A stretch of 64,000 nt of DNA from Pseudooceanicola marinus. GTDB taxonomy: Bacteria > Pseudomonadota > Alphaproteobacteria > Rhodobacterales > Rhodobacteraceae. The DNA is taken from NCBI RefSeq assembly GCF_002786295.1, contig NZ_PGTC01000010.1, forward strand, positions 62,001 to 126,000, in the 5' to 3' direction. Both the position numbers and the translations under genes were made by a program. This document shows positions 51,618 through 60,621 of the stretch, in pieces. Each line of letters begins with the position of its first letter. Position 1 is the stretch's first letter. Under the pieces are notes generated by a model that saw only the letters and a list, made by a program, of their open reading frames with translations, did no database searches and had not been told where the DNA came from.

Positions 51618-52415
51618 TCAGAGGTCATAGGTGATCTGCATCCCGTCAAAAGCCGGGGTGATGTGATCCGCCGTCTCGGCCTCCAGCGTGGCATAGTCCA
51701 GGTCGATGTGCATGTTGGTCAGCACGGCCCGATCGGGCGCGGCGCGTTCGATCCAGGCCAGCGACTGTTCCAGGTGCGAATGCGTGGGATGCGGATCGCG
51801 GCGCAGGGTGTCCAGGATCCAGCATTTCAGCCCGGCGCAGGCCTCCCAGGCCTCATCGGACATCTCGGCCACGTCGGGCAGGTAGGCCACGTCGCGTACC
51901 CGGAAGCCGAGCGCGTCGATGGAGCCGTGATTGACCTTGAACGGCATCAGCGTCACCGGCCCGCCCGCGCCGTCGATGGTAACGGCGCCCTTGATGGTGT
52001 TCAGCTCCAGGATCGGCGGGTAGGGCGAGCCCTCGGGCTGCACGAAGACATAGCCGAAGCGGCTGAGCAGCGCGTCCTGGGTGTCGCCATCGGCCCAAAC
52101 GGGCAGGCGGCGGCGCATGTTGAAGACCACCTGGCGCAGGTCGTCGATGCCGTGGACGTGATCGGCATGGGCATGGGTGAAGACCACCGCGTCCAGCTCG
52201 CCAATCCCTGCGTCCAGCAGTTGCTGGCGCATGTCGGGGGAGGTGTCGATCAGCACCCGGGTGGTACCTTCCTCGCGGATCTGCTCGACCAGGAGGGAGC
52301 AGCGGCGGCGGGCGTTCTTGGGGTTCTCGGGGTCGCAGTCGCCCCAGAGGCCGCCGAGACGCGGCACACCGCCGGAAGAGCCGCAGCCCAGAATGGTGAA
52401 ACGCAGCTGGCCCAT
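51618..52415 (-). CDS. PhnP/RNase Z-type metallo-beta-lactamase-fold phosphodiesterase
   Basis: Protein of 265 residues. Motifs: TILGCGSSGGVPRLGG, CSLLVE, LIDTSPDMRQQLLDAGI, the metal site FTHAHADHVHGIDDLR, and NHGSIDALGF. The pattern is of PhnP, which opens cyclic ribose 1,2-phosphates, but many alphaproteobacteria have such a protein next to tatD without any phosphonate genes. Its start overlaps the tatD stop by one base. It is the end of the dacC-tmk-holB-tatD string. Confidence 0.88.
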   Translation of the reverse strand: MGQLRFTILGCGSSGGVPRLGGLWGDCDPENPKNARRRCSLLVEQIREEGTTRVLIDTSPDMRQQLLDAGIGELDAVVFTHAHADHVHGIDDLRQVVFNMRRRLPVWADGDTQDALLSRFGYVFVQPEGSPYPPILELNTIKGAVTIDGAGGPVTLMPFKVNHGSIDALGFRVRDVAYLPDVAEMSDEAWEACAGLKCWILDTLRRDPHPTHSHLEQSLAWIERAAPDRAVLTNMHIDLDYATLEAETADHITPAFDGMQITYDL

Positions 52416-53224
52416 CAGGCGGCGTCCTTCTGCCAGGCGGAGACCTTGGTGAACAGCCGGTCGAAGTTCGCCTGCGTCTGGGCGGCGAAGGCGGCGTAGT
52501 CCATGCCGAAGACCTCGGCGCCGACCTGGGCGGTCAGGGCGGTAAAGGCGGGCTCGTTACGCTTACCGCGATGCGGCGGCGGGGCCAGGTAGGGGCTGTC
52601 GGTTTCCACCAGCACCCGATCGCGCGGCACCTGGGCGAAGAAATCGCGCAGTTCCTGGCTTTTCTTGAAGGTCGTGACGCCGGACATCGACAGATAGAAG
52701 CCCAGCTCCAGCGCCTTGCGGCCCAGATCGGGGCCGGAAGAGAAGCAGTGCATCACGCAGGAGTAAGGCGCGTTGCGGTATTCCTCTTCGAGGATCCGCG
52801 CCATGTCCTCATCCGCGTCGCGGGCGTGGATGACCAGCGGCAGGCCGGTCTCGGCGGCGGCGGCGCAATGCACCCGCAGGCTGTCCTTCTGCGCCTGGGC
52901 GCTCTCGGCAGTGTAGTGGTAATCGAGGCCCGTCTCGCCAATGGCGACCAGTTTCGGGTGCTTGGCCACCTCGACCAGCTCGTCGAAGGTCACCGGGGCC
53001 TCATCGGCCACCGACATCGGGTGCAGCCCGTAGGCCCAGAAGACCGACGGATAGGTTTCCGAGATGCTGCGCACCTTGTCGATGCCGCCGGGCTTGGTGC
53101 AGATCGACACCATCCGGGTCACGCCCGCCGCATGGGCCCGCTCCACCACCTGGTCCAGCTCACCGTCGAAGTCCGGGAAATCGAGGTGGCAATGGCTGTC
53201 GGTGATCTGGGCTGCGTCGGTCAT
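52415..53224 (-). CDS. TatD-family metal-dependent deoxyribonuclease
   Basis: TIM-barrel hydrolase of 269 residues. Features: ITDSHCHLDFPDFDGELDQV (His/Asp metal ligands), AIGETGLDYHY, LPLVIHARDAD, CVMHCFSSG, and VLVETDSPYLAPPPHRGKRNEP. TatD nucleases take part in DNA repair and clearance of fragmented DNA. It follows holB after 43 bp and precedes the MBL gene with a 1-bp overlap. Confidence 0.94.
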   Translation of the reverse strand: MTDAAQITDSHCHLDFPDFDGELDQVVERAHAAGVTRMVSICTKPGGIDKVRSISETYPSVFWAYGLHPMSVADEAPVTFDELVEVAKHPKLVAIGETGLDYHYTAESAQAQKDSLRVHCAAAAETGLPLVIHARDADEDMARILEEEYRNAPYSCVMHCFSSGPDLGRKALELGFYLSMSGVTTFKKSQELRDFFAQVPRDRVLVETDSPYLAPPPHRGKRNEPAFTALTAQVGAEVFGMDYAAFAAQTQANFDRLFTKVSAWQKDAA

Positions 53225-53267
53225 GTCTGTCCTGATGGGTCTTGCTTTGGCGCCTGGGCCGGGCGGC

Positions 53268-54404
53268 TTACCCCCCGGCAGCGGCTTTCTGTAGCCTGAA
53301 GATCGTATCTAGGATGAGCGCGGAAGGGTCAAGGTTGACCGCCGTGCCGTGACGCAGACGGGCGCCGATCTCCTGTGCCTCTGCTGCCCAAAGGCGTGCG
53401 GAACGGGCATCGGGGGCCAGGCGGGCAAAGGCCTTGGCCTCTCCCGGGGCGGCCTCGGGCTGCGGGGGCATGCCGCGGGCGCCGGTCAGGGCAAGACGTA
53501 CCAGCGCCTGGTCCAGCAGGGCCAGCAGCAGGGCGCGGCGTTCTTCCTGGCCCCGCGCGGCGGCGGCCTCGGCCAGGGCCTGGGCGCGGGCGCGATCGAG
53601 GCGCGGCAGGCTGTCGAGGATCGCGACCCATTCGGCATAGAGCTTCAGCCCGTCGAGATTGGCCAGCTGCACCGCCGCGCCGACCGACCCTTCTGCCAGG
53701 GCGGCCAGGCGTTCCGGCGCCTGCGTCTGGATCCCGGCCTGTTGCAGTGCTGCCTGCATCGCTGTCTCGTCCAGCGGGCGCAGGCGCAGCACGCGACAGC
53801 GCGAGCGGATGGTGGGCAGCAGGCCCGAGGGCTGGTGCGTGACCAGCAGGAGCGTCGTGCGCGCCGGTGGTTCTTCCAGCAGCTTCAGGATGGCATTGGC
53901 CGCAGAGGTGTTCAGCTCATCCGTGGCATCGACGATGACCACGCGGCGGCCCCCGTCGGCCGACGACAGCGAGAAGAAGTTCTTCAGCCGCCGCGCCTCG
54001 TCCACGGTGATCTGCGCCTTCAGCCGGCCCGTGTTCTCGTTGACGCCACGGCGCAACACGAAAAGACCCGGCTCGGCCCCGGCGGCCATGCGGCGCGCGA
54101 CAGGGTGGTCGGGCGAGATCGCCAGGCTTTCGGCCTGCGCGGGCGCCAGCGCCTCGCCGAACATGCCGCCATCGTCTTCGGCCGGATCCGGCGTGGCCAG
54201 CAGGAAGCGCGCGATGGACCAGGCCAGCGTCGCCTTGCCCGACCCGCGCGGGCCGGTGATCATCCAGCCATGGTGCAGCCGGCCCAGGTTGAAGGCCTCC
54301 AGGAACTCTGCCTCCGCGGCCTCCTGCCCGAAGAGGCGGGGCGTGTCGCGGGGATGCGGGGCGCCTTCGATGCGATCCGGTTCGGGGCGGTCCTCGTGGC
54401 TCAT
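53268..54404 (-). CDS. holB: DNA polymerase III subunit delta'
   Basis: AAA+ clamp-loader subunit of 378 residues. MITGPRGSGKATLAWSIARF is the P-loop (with K-A replacing K-T/S, usual for delta', which does not hydrolyse ATP well), then VIVDATDELNTSAANAILKLLEEPPARTTLLLVTH and SRCRVLRLRPL (SRC motif). It assembles with delta and tau on the sliding clamp. Start overlaps tmk (ATGA), so translation is coupled. Confidence 0.94.
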   Translation of the reverse strand: MSHEDRPEPDRIEGAPHPRDTPRLFGQEAAEAEFLEAFNLGRLHHGWMITGPRGSGKATLAWSIARFLLATPDPAEDDGGMFGEALAPAQAESLAISPDHPVARRMAAGAEPGLFVLRRGVNENTGRLKAQITVDEARRLKNFFSLSSADGGRRVVIVDATDELNTSAANAILKLLEEPPARTTLLLVTHQPSGLLPTIRSRCRVLRLRPLDETAMQAALQQAGIQTQAPERLAALAEGSVGAAVQLANLDGLKLYAEWVAILDSLPRLDRARAQALAEAAAARGQEERRALLLALLDQALVRLALTGARGMPPQPEAAPGEAKAFARLAPDARSARLWAAEAQEIGARLRHGTAVNLDPSALILDTIFRLQKAAAGG

Positions 54405-55054
54405 GCGGGGGCCTCGAACAGCTCGGGCAGGGTGGCTTGCACGCGGGCGTGGACGGTGCCCACGTCGCCCGCGCCATCGACGATGCGGAAGCGGTCCGCG
54501 TAGGTCTCGGCCAGGTCCAGGTAGCCCTGGCGCATGGCCAGCTGCAGCGCCAGCCCGAAGGTCTCGAACCGTTCCTCGGCGCCGGTGCGCGACAGGGCGC
54601 GGGACAGGCCGGCCTCCGGGTCCATGTCGATCAGCAGGGTGATGTCCGGCTCGCGCCCGATCATCAGCGCGTGCAGGCGGTCGACCACCTCGCGCAGGTC
54701 GCCGCGCGACAGGCCCTGGTACATGCGGGTGCTGTCGGCGAAACGGTCGCAGATCACCACGGCGCCACGCTCCAGCGCGGGCAGGATCGTGCGTTCCAGG
54801 TGGTCGCGGCGGGCGGCGGTGAACAGCAGGATCTCGGTTTCCGCCGACCAGCGGTCCGGATCGCCGTTCAGCACCAGCGCGCGGATCTCCTCCGCGCCCG
54901 GCGATCCGCCGGGTTCGCGGGTCAGAACGACTTCACGGCCCTGCTGTTGCAGAGCCGTGGCGAGGGCACGGGCCTGGGTGGATTTGCCGGACCCGTCGAT
55001 GCCTTCGAAGGAGAGGAACAGACCCCCGGTCTTGCGCGCCCCGGTCCCGGTCAA
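54401..55054 (-). CDS. tmk: Thymidylate kinase
   Basis: dTMP kinase of 217 residues making dTDP. P-loop FEGIDGSGKSTQARAL, the TREPGGSPGAEEIR segment, DRFADSTRMYQG (DR(Y/F) motif), and the LID region LSRALSRTGAEERFE. The order dacC-tmk-holB, with 4-bp ATGA overlaps, is standard in alphaproteobacteria and suggests tight coupling. Confidence 0.95.
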   Translation of the reverse strand: MTGTGARKTGGLFLSFEGIDGSGKSTQARALATALQQQGREVVLTREPGGSPGAEEIRALVLNGDPDRWSAETEILLFTAARRDHLERTILPALERGAVVICDRFADSTRMYQGLSRGDLREVVDRLHALMIGREPDITLLIDMDPEAGLSRALSRTGAEERFETFGLALQLAMRQGYLDLAETYADRFRIVDGAGDVGTVHARVQATLPELFEAPA

Positions 55055-56265
55055 GAGGCCGCCTCCGCCGGGGCCGCCTCCTCGGGGCCTTCGTTGATGC
55101 GGCGCAGCAGGTAGCGCGCGGCCGACTGCAGCTTGGCGGTGAACCCGCCGTGCGGCACGGCTTCGGCGGCGATCAGCGGGATACGCTTCTCCGGCAGGCC
55201 CTCGGGGTGGATCACCAGCTCGCCCAGCTCCTGGCCCTTCTCGATGGGGGCCTTCACCGGGCCGCGGGCCACGATTTCCGAGGCGACGCCGTCGCCGGTC
55301 AGTACGGGCACCAGGGTGGTCACGTCCTCGGCCACGGTCAGGCCCACGTCCATCGCGGCGCCCTCATGCACGGGCAGGCGGGTCGGCAGGATCTCCCCCG
55401 CTTCGACCAGGGTGCTTTCGGTGAACTGGCGGAAGGCCCAGTTGACGATCGAGCGGCCCTCTTCGGCCCGCGCCTGGGTGCTGTCCAGGCCGGCATAGAC
55501 GAAGACCACGCGGCGGTTCGACACCGGGTCGACGGCAGAGCCCACCAGGCCGTAGCCGGCTTCCTCGGTGTGGCCGGTCTTCAGGCCATCCGCCCCGATG
55601 CCCATCGACAGCAGCGGGTTGCGGTTGTGGATGTTCTGCGGCGCGCGGCCGTCGAAGGCGAACTCGCGCTCGGCGAAGTAGGTGTAGAACTCGGGGAAGT
55701 CCTCGATGATGTGGGTGGCCAGCAGGGCGAGGTCGCGCATCGACATGCGCTGCATCGGATCGGGCCAGCCGTTCGAGTTGGCGAAGGTCGAGTTGGTCAT
55801 GCCCATCTGGCGCGCGCGCTGCGTCATGTAGCTGGCAAAGCCCGCCTCGGTGCCATCGGGCGACAGGGCTTCGGCCAGGACGGCACAGGCGTCGTTGCCC
55901 GACAGCACGATGATGCCCTGGATCAGGTCCGACACCTTCACCCGGTCGGTGGTGTCCAGGAACATGGTCGACCCGCCGTAATTCATGGCGTGCTGCGACA
56001 CCGGCAGTTCCTCATCCAGCTGCAGGCGGCCGTCGTGGATCGCCTCGAAAGTTACGTAAAGCGTCATCAGCTTCGACATGGAGGCCGGGGGCAGGGGCAC
56101 GTCGGCCTCCTTGGTCAGCAGCACCGTGTCGGTGGTGATGTCGACGACGAAGGCCGCGCGGGCGCGGGTGTCGAAGGCCTGGGCCGGCAGCGCGGCGCTG
56201 AGGCTCAGCAGGGCAGTGCCGAGTACCGCGACAATGGTACGCAGCGGGCGACGGAGGATGGACAT
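55051..56265 (-). CDS. D-alanyl-D-alanine carboxypeptidase, PBP5/6 (DacA/DacC) type
   Basis: Periplasmic low-molecular-weight penicillin-binding protein of 404 residues. Signal peptide to about residue 30 (LSAALPAQA). Serine-acylase motifs: SMSK (Ser62, Lys65), SGN in VLSGNDAC, and KTG in GLKTGHTEEAGYG. C-terminal DacA/PBP5 beta domain and an amphipathic tail (ARYLLRRIN) that would anchor it to the inner membrane. It trims pentapeptides of peptidoglycan. First gene of the coupled string to tmk and holB. Confidence 0.94.
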   Translation of the reverse strand: MSILRRPLRTIVAVLGTALLSLSAALPAQAFDTRARAAFVVDITTDTVLLTKEADVPLPPASMSKLMTLYVTFEAIHDGRLQLDEELPVSQHAMNYGGSTMFLDTTDRVKVSDLIQGIIVLSGNDACAVLAEALSPDGTEAGFASYMTQRARQMGMTNSTFANSNGWPDPMQRMSMRDLALLATHIIEDFPEFYTYFAEREFAFDGRAPQNIHNRNPLLSMGIGADGLKTGHTEEAGYGLVGSAVDPVSNRRVVFVYAGLDSTQARAEEGRSIVNWAFRQFTESTLVEAGEILPTRLPVHEGAAMDVGLTVAEDVTTLVPVLTGDGVASEIVARGPVKAPIEKGQELGELVIHPEGLPEKRIPLIAAEAVPHGGFTAKLQSAARYLLRRINEGPEEAAPAEAAS

Positions 56266-56356
56266 GGGCGGATCCTTCTGCTTCGCGGACGGTCTGGGCC
56301 GGTTCCGGGGCGAAGGCCGCGCCCCGGTGGGCGCGCTCCTTCTACCACGGGTCGGA

Positions 56357-57412
56357 TCAGTTCGTAACCGGATAGGCGTCTGTAAAGCCGGCGTCCTTGA
56401 CGATCTGCAGCATGGTGGCGCGTTGCTCGGTCGATTGGGCCGGGCCGGCGATCACGCGGTAGAAGGTCTTGCCGGCGCTTTCCTGTGTCAGCACGCTGAC
56501 ATCAAGCGCCCGCTGACGCATGGCGGTGGCGGTGTTCTGGGCATTCTCCCGGATGCTGAAGATGCCAAGCTGGATATAGGGCTTGTCGAGGGACGACACG
56601 GCGGCGGCCTGCGCCACGGGCGCGGTGGCGGGGGCCGGGGCGTCCAGCGGTGTGGCGGAGACCTCGGTCGGGGCGGCGCTCGACAGGGATCCTGCGGTGC
56701 TCGCCGTGGTGCCGGCGGTCGGGGCCGGCTTGGGGGCGCGGTCCTTGCGCAGCCAGCCGAACAGCCCGCCGGACTTGCGCGGCTGTGCCTCTTCCGACGC
56801 GCCGGCCGCGTTGCCGGCGGTGGCGTTCGGCGCGGCCGTGACCTCTGCGCCCGGCGCGGGATCCAGCGCAGTGGCCTCGACCTCGGCCGCAGCAGGCATG
56901 CCGGCGGCGGCGGGCAGGGGGGCGGGCTCCACGGGATCAGGGTCAACCGTCTCGCGGCGCAAGGCGGTCACGTTCAGCTCCTCCGGGGCCCCGGCCAGCA
57001 TGTCGAGGGCGGCCGCGGCATCCGAGGACACTTGCAGCCGCGGCCCCGGACCCATCGTTTCGCGCCGGAAAAGCGCCCCGATGACGAAGCTGTCGTTGCT
57101 GGTGTTGCGGATCAGCACCCGTTCCGGTTCGGTCACGTCCGGATGCGCCACCCAGACCCCGCCTAGCGAGGGCCGCCCGTCCCATAGCCCGGCCTCGGTC
57201 ACCTGGAAGACGTCGGGCGCCTCGATGTCGCGTTCGATCAGACGGGTCGACCGGCCGTCGCCCGCGCTGGCCGGTGGGCTGTCCTGCGAGGCCTGGAACA
57301 GTTGCAGCTGTCCCCCCTCCTGGCAGGCCCCAAGCGCCAGCAGAGCCAGCGCCGCGACGGCGGTTCGGAACGGAAACGGGTGGGGCTGTGCCGTTCGGGG
57401 GCCCTGAAACAT
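56357..57412 (-). CDS. SPOR-domain lipoprotein
   Basis: Lipoprotein of 351 residues; signal to LALLALGAC (Cys at about position 29). The middle (residues 150-260) is low-complexity Ala/Pro/Glu-rich, acting as a flexible linker, and the C-terminal 75 residues are a SPOR domain (PYIQLGIFSIRENAQNTATAMRQR...KTFYRVIAGPAQSTEQRATMLQIVKDAGFTDAYPV), which binds denuded septal glycan strands. It may help cell division. Monocistronic upstream of dacC on the same strand, 91 bp away. Confidence 0.88.
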   Translation of the reverse strand: MFQGPRTAQPHPFPFRTAVAALALLALGACQEGGQLQLFQASQDSPPASAGDGRSTRLIERDIEAPDVFQVTEAGLWDGRPSLGGVWVAHPDVTEPERVLIRNTSNDSFVIGALFRRETMGPGPRLQVSSDAAAALDMLAGAPEELNVTALRRETVDPDPVEPAPLPAAAGMPAAAEVEATALDPAPGAEVTAAPNATAGNAAGASEEAQPRKSGGLFGWLRKDRAPKPAPTAGTTASTAGSLSSAAPTEVSATPLDAPAPATAPVAQAAAVSSLDKPYIQLGIFSIRENAQNTATAMRQRALDVSVLTQESAGKTFYRVIAGPAQSTEQRATMLQIVKDAGFTDAYPVTN

Positions 57413-57640
57413 GGTGTCTGCTCTCTGCCTCGGCGGCGGGGCCGCCCTGCCGCGGGGCGCGGCGATGCTCTGTCTTGCTTTGTGCCGGCCGGTCGTGGCG
57501 CCGGCCCTGTTGGCGCAGAAACTAACCCGAAGCCCCGCGCAAGGAAAGCCCGAGGAAGGGACGCCGGATCTTTTCGCCGGGCCAGCGGCGGGAATGCGCG
57601 CTTCCAGAATCATTCAAGGCCCGGTAACCCGCTGCCCACC

Positions 57641-57730
57641 GGAGGAGTGGCAGAGTGGTCGAATGCACCGGTCTTGAAAACCGGCGTGCGTGAAAGCGTA
57701 CCGTGGGTTCGAATCCCACCTCCTCCGCCA
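57641..57730 (+). tRNA. tRNA-Ser(UGA)
   Basis: 90-nt class II tRNA with the encoded CCA end. Acceptor stem GGAGGAG pairs with CTCCTCC, the D-arm is GCAGAGTGGTCGAATGC, the anticodon loop CTTGAAA has TGA, a long variable arm (GCGTGCGTGAAAGCGTACC) marks a serine tRNA, and GTTCGAATC is the T-loop. Reads UCA and, by wobble, UCG. Confidence 0.97.
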
Positions 57731-57866
57731 CCACACATGTCGAGTGGTTTTGATTGGGTCGCCTTGGGCGACATTTTTCTTTTAAAATCAGATCTTTGAT
57801 GGGGGTTTCATGTTTCTGCGGTTTCTTTCTATTTGGCCTGTTTGCTTGTGTTAGGTGGTACAAATC

Positions 57867-58054
57867 GTGGTCTGGATCAGGGCCTTGCTGAGCGGAGAGC
57901 TCACGAAGAAGCTGGTTGAGAACCTTGGCCCCGGTCGCCACGGGGATGGCAACGGTCTCTATCTCGTGGTGGACCCTTCAGGTGCCCAGCACTGGATCGT
58001 CCAGTTACGGTAAAGGGGAAGCGGACCCGCAAGGGTGCGCCGCTCAGAACCGGT
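57867..58054 (+). pseudogene. Decayed tyrosine-integrase N-terminal remnant
   Basis: The frame reading from 57867 gives LTKKLVENLGPGRHGDGNGLYLVVDPSGAQHWIVQLR and then stops (TAA at 58011); the continuation VKGKRTRKGAPLRTG appears in another frame from 58010. This is the arm-type DNA-binding (DUF4102-like) N-terminus of a tyrosine recombinase of Rhodobacteraceae elements, interrupted by a frameshift and truncated. No catalytic RHRY domain follows. Its place 140 bp downstream of a tRNA gene fits an old integration event. Confidence 0.72.
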
Positions 58055-58659
58055 CGGACCCGGGAGAGATCGAACGCCTCCAACCAAACGCCGAGCGATC
58101 TGTTTGTCATCGCCGTCACCTCCGCGAGACCGGGTATCGTTTCGGTCGTTTGCTGCAGTGCGAGCCGAGTGAGCCGAACAGGGATCTGACGCGCGCGGAT
58201 CACACCTCTATATCTCGGGATCTGAAGGCGCAGGCTGAGGCACGGCTGCAGAAGTATCCGTGGCACAAGGGGTGCCACAGGCGCGCGGCCCTGTTCCACA
58301 GTCCGAATAGCTGAAGAAAATTGGAAGCCTGGCAACGAAACGCGAGGCACTCCCACGTAAAATCTGCGCCATATCAGTATTCTAGCATACCAGCGGAAGC
58401 ACAGGCGCTCCTCCAGCAGCCCCGGGGGAAGCTGAAAATCAGGGTGAAGTGCTCCTCACCGGTGAGGGGACCTTCGCTTTCGCGCGCGGCTAACGGAGAA
58501 AAGAGCCCACTTGTCGACTGGGGGATCAAGGCTTCGCGGGGCGGTAGATCACTTTCCGAGGCTTCGGCGAGCATCTGCACGAAGCCTGAGTGGGCCAGGG
58601 CGATCGGCAGGTCTGCGTTGGCGGCGCAATGCGCGCCAACGCAGTGTCTTCTCGTCGGT
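58055..58659. other. Gene-free scar region downstream of the integrase remnant
   Basis: No credible gene in about 600 bp. It contains an 11-bp inverted repeat, CTGCGTTGGCG (58613-58623) with CGCCAACGCAG (58634-58644), and several frames with weak potential only. It lies between the integrase remnant and the bicupin gene stop. I searched for a copy of the tRNA 3' end as a second attachment site and did not see one. Confidence 0.5.
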
Positions 58660-59568
58660 TCAGCCCTGATTGGGCGTGGGGTAATCCTCGGCATTCAGGA
58701 CCCAGCCGGGCTTGGCGCTGAAATCGGCGCGGGGCGGGCAGAAGATGTCGACCAGTTGGTTCAGCCCGTCCCCCTTGGCGCGGCTGGTGTGGATCACCGG
58801 CGGCGGGATCACCAGGACCGAGGGACCGGTGACCTCGATATGGCGGTCGGGGCGCCAGTCGGCCATGTCCGTGGTCCAGGGCCAGCGCAGGTGATGGTCA
58901 TAGGCCCCCTCCAGCAGTAGCGAACATTGCTCGAAATCGTCGTGATGATGCGGCGAGACCGAGGCGGGGTCGCGCGGCCCCTCGCGCGGGTCCAGCATGT
59001 TCACCATGAAGGTGGTGCAGCGGAAGATCCGGCCAAAGCGCCCCTCGGCCTTCGGCACGTCCAGCGAATAGTGGCGCAGGCGCAGACCGTCGGGCGGGGT
59101 GGGCCAGGGCTCAAACGCGGGCACATGGCTGCGGGGCGTATCATAGGCCCGGGCATTGGGACACAGCGCCACGAGATCGGCAGAGGCCGTGGTGAACAGG
59201 CCGATCACCACGCCACCCTCGGGCAGGGTCACTTGGCTGTCGCCTGGCGGCACGAAGGCGATCTGATGGCCAGGCAGATCCGCCTGGGCTTCGCCTGCGG
59301 TGATCTGCGCGGGCGCCTCGGGCATCAGAAGGACATACTCGTCGGGCTGGTCGCCGCGCGACAGGGTGCCGCCCGGGGCCATTTCGCAATAGGCCAGGAC
59401 GAAGTTGTGGCCGCGTATGAACCAGATCCGGCCATTGTCATCCTCGATCTGCGGCGGGCTGTCGTAGAAGGTGGCCAGCTGCTCTTCGGCGATCAGCCCT
59501 GTCGGGGGCTTGCCCTTGGCGGCCGGGGCGGGGGCCAGTTGCGAGCGGGGGTCGGACTTGTCGTACAT
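58660..59568 (-). CDS. Bicupin protein of unknown function in a TRAP cluster
   Basis: Protein of 302 residues with two beta-barrel halves. The C-terminal half has a His-rich metal site (SVSPHHHDDFEQCSLLLEGAYDHHLRWPW, then VLVIPPPVIHTSRA), the N-terminal half a matching barrel without His (CEMAPGGTLSRGDQPDEYVLLMPEAPA, PGHQIAFVPPGDS). Such cupins can be dioxygenases, isomerases or sugar-binding enzymes; I cannot assign one. It ends an operon with the HpcH/HpaI aldolase, 8 bp apart, so it probably works in the same route. Confidence 0.72.
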   Translation of the reverse strand: MYDKSDPRSQLAPAPAAKGKPPTGLIAEEQLATFYDSPPQIEDDNGRIWFIRGHNFVLAYCEMAPGGTLSRGDQPDEYVLLMPEAPAQITAGEAQADLPGHQIAFVPPGDSQVTLPEGGVVIGLFTTASADLVALCPNARAYDTPRSHVPAFEPWPTPPDGLRLRHYSLDVPKAEGRFGRIFRCTTFMVNMLDPREGPRDPASVSPHHHDDFEQCSLLLEGAYDHHLRWPWTTDMADWRPDRHIEVTGPSVLVIPPPVIHTSRAKGDGLNQLVDIFCPPRADFSAKPGWVLNAEDYPTPNQG

Positions 59569-59576
59569 GGAGAACC

Positions 59577-60362
59577 TCAGCGTGTCGTCTGCAGGGCAGT
59601 GCGGGTTTCGGTCAAGGTCGCGGCGGCGGCCTTGCGCAGGAAGGTCTGGTCGGAGGAGACGATGAAGGCCGTGGCGCCCTGTGCGGCCAGCGCGGCGGCA
59701 TCTTCCGGGCCCGAGGCCATGACGCAGATCGGCTTGCCCGCAGCGCGGGCGGCGGCGGTGATCGCCTCGGTTGCGGCCTTGACCGGGGCCGATCCGCCCT
59801 TGACCTCGCCATAGGCTACCGTCAGGTCGCCGCGTCCGATGAAGACGCCGTCCAGTCCTTCGACCGCCAGGATCTCGTCGAGGGCGTCCAGCGCGTGGGG
59901 ATCCTCGATCATCGCGATGACGGTGGCGCGGGTGTCCTGCTCGTCCAGGTGCTGGGCGATGCTGCGTCCGCCGAAATCGCCCGCCCGGGTGGTCGAGGAA
60001 TAGCCCCGCATGCCGCCGCGATAGCGGGCTGCGGCGACGATGGCGCGGGCCTTCTCGGCGCTGTCCACATGGGGCACCAGCACGCCGTCGCCGCCGCAGT
60101 CCAGCACCGACTGGATGCCGGCGGGATCGGCGGAGGGCACGCGCACCAGGCCGCCGATGCCATGCGCGCGGCAGGCCAGCAGGATGTGATCGGTGCTCTC
60201 GCGGTTCAGTGCGCCATGCTCTTCATCCACCACGACGAAGTCATAGCCCAATGTGCCGAGTATCTCGGCCGGCATGGTCTGGGCGATTTTCAGAAAGCTG
60301 CCGATCAGGATCTGCCCCTCCTGGAAACGCTGGCGAAAGCCGCTGTGCTCTGATGGCATCAT
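59577..60362 (-). CDS. HpcH/HpaI-type class II aldolase
   Basis: Metal-dependent aldolase of 261 residues, cleaving a hydroxy-oxo-acid to pyruvate plus an aldehyde. Family motifs: GTLGYDFVVVDEEHGALN (metal Glu and the active-site His), LVRVPSADPAGIQSVLDCGGDGVLVPHVDSAEKA, and EGLDGVFIGRGDLTVAYG. Two ATGs (60362, 60359) follow GAGGAG at 3 and 6 nt. First gene of the two-gene unit with the bicupin protein; divergent from the TAXI receptor with 259 bp between. Confidence 0.9.
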   Translation of the reverse strand: MMPSEHSGFRQRFQEGQILIGSFLKIAQTMPAEILGTLGYDFVVVDEEHGALNRESTDHILLACRAHGIGGLVRVPSADPAGIQSVLDCGGDGVLVPHVDSAEKARAIVAAARYRGGMRGYSSTTRAGDFGGRSIAQHLDEQDTRATVIAMIEDPHALDALDEILAVEGLDGVFIGRGDLTVAYGEVKGGSAPVKAATEAITAAARAAGKPICVMASGPEDAAALAAQGATAFIVSSDQTFLRKAAAATLTETRTALQTTR

Positions 60363-60621
60363 CTTCTCCTCGGGTCCTGTGCCTTTGGCCTGAACATCGG
60401 CAGCAGGCCGGGGCGCAGCAACGCAGGAGCAGCACCGTTTCGCAGAGCGGAACGGTCGCGGGTTCGCGTTGAGGGAAGGACCTCCGGGGAGGAATGTGGT
60501 AGCGCATTCTCCGTGACCGGGAGGAGGGGGCCGCCCCAGGGGGGACGGCACGCTGGCCGAGGTCACGAGAGAGGCGGGCCGTGCCCAGGGGCATGGCCGG
60601 ACCCAAAGAAGGAGGAAGGTC

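Noticed and set aside
57731-58660. Second attachment site as a direct repeat of the tRNA-Ser end
   Set aside because: No copy of GGTTCGAATCCCACC or a good part of it was found between the tRNA and the bicupin gene.
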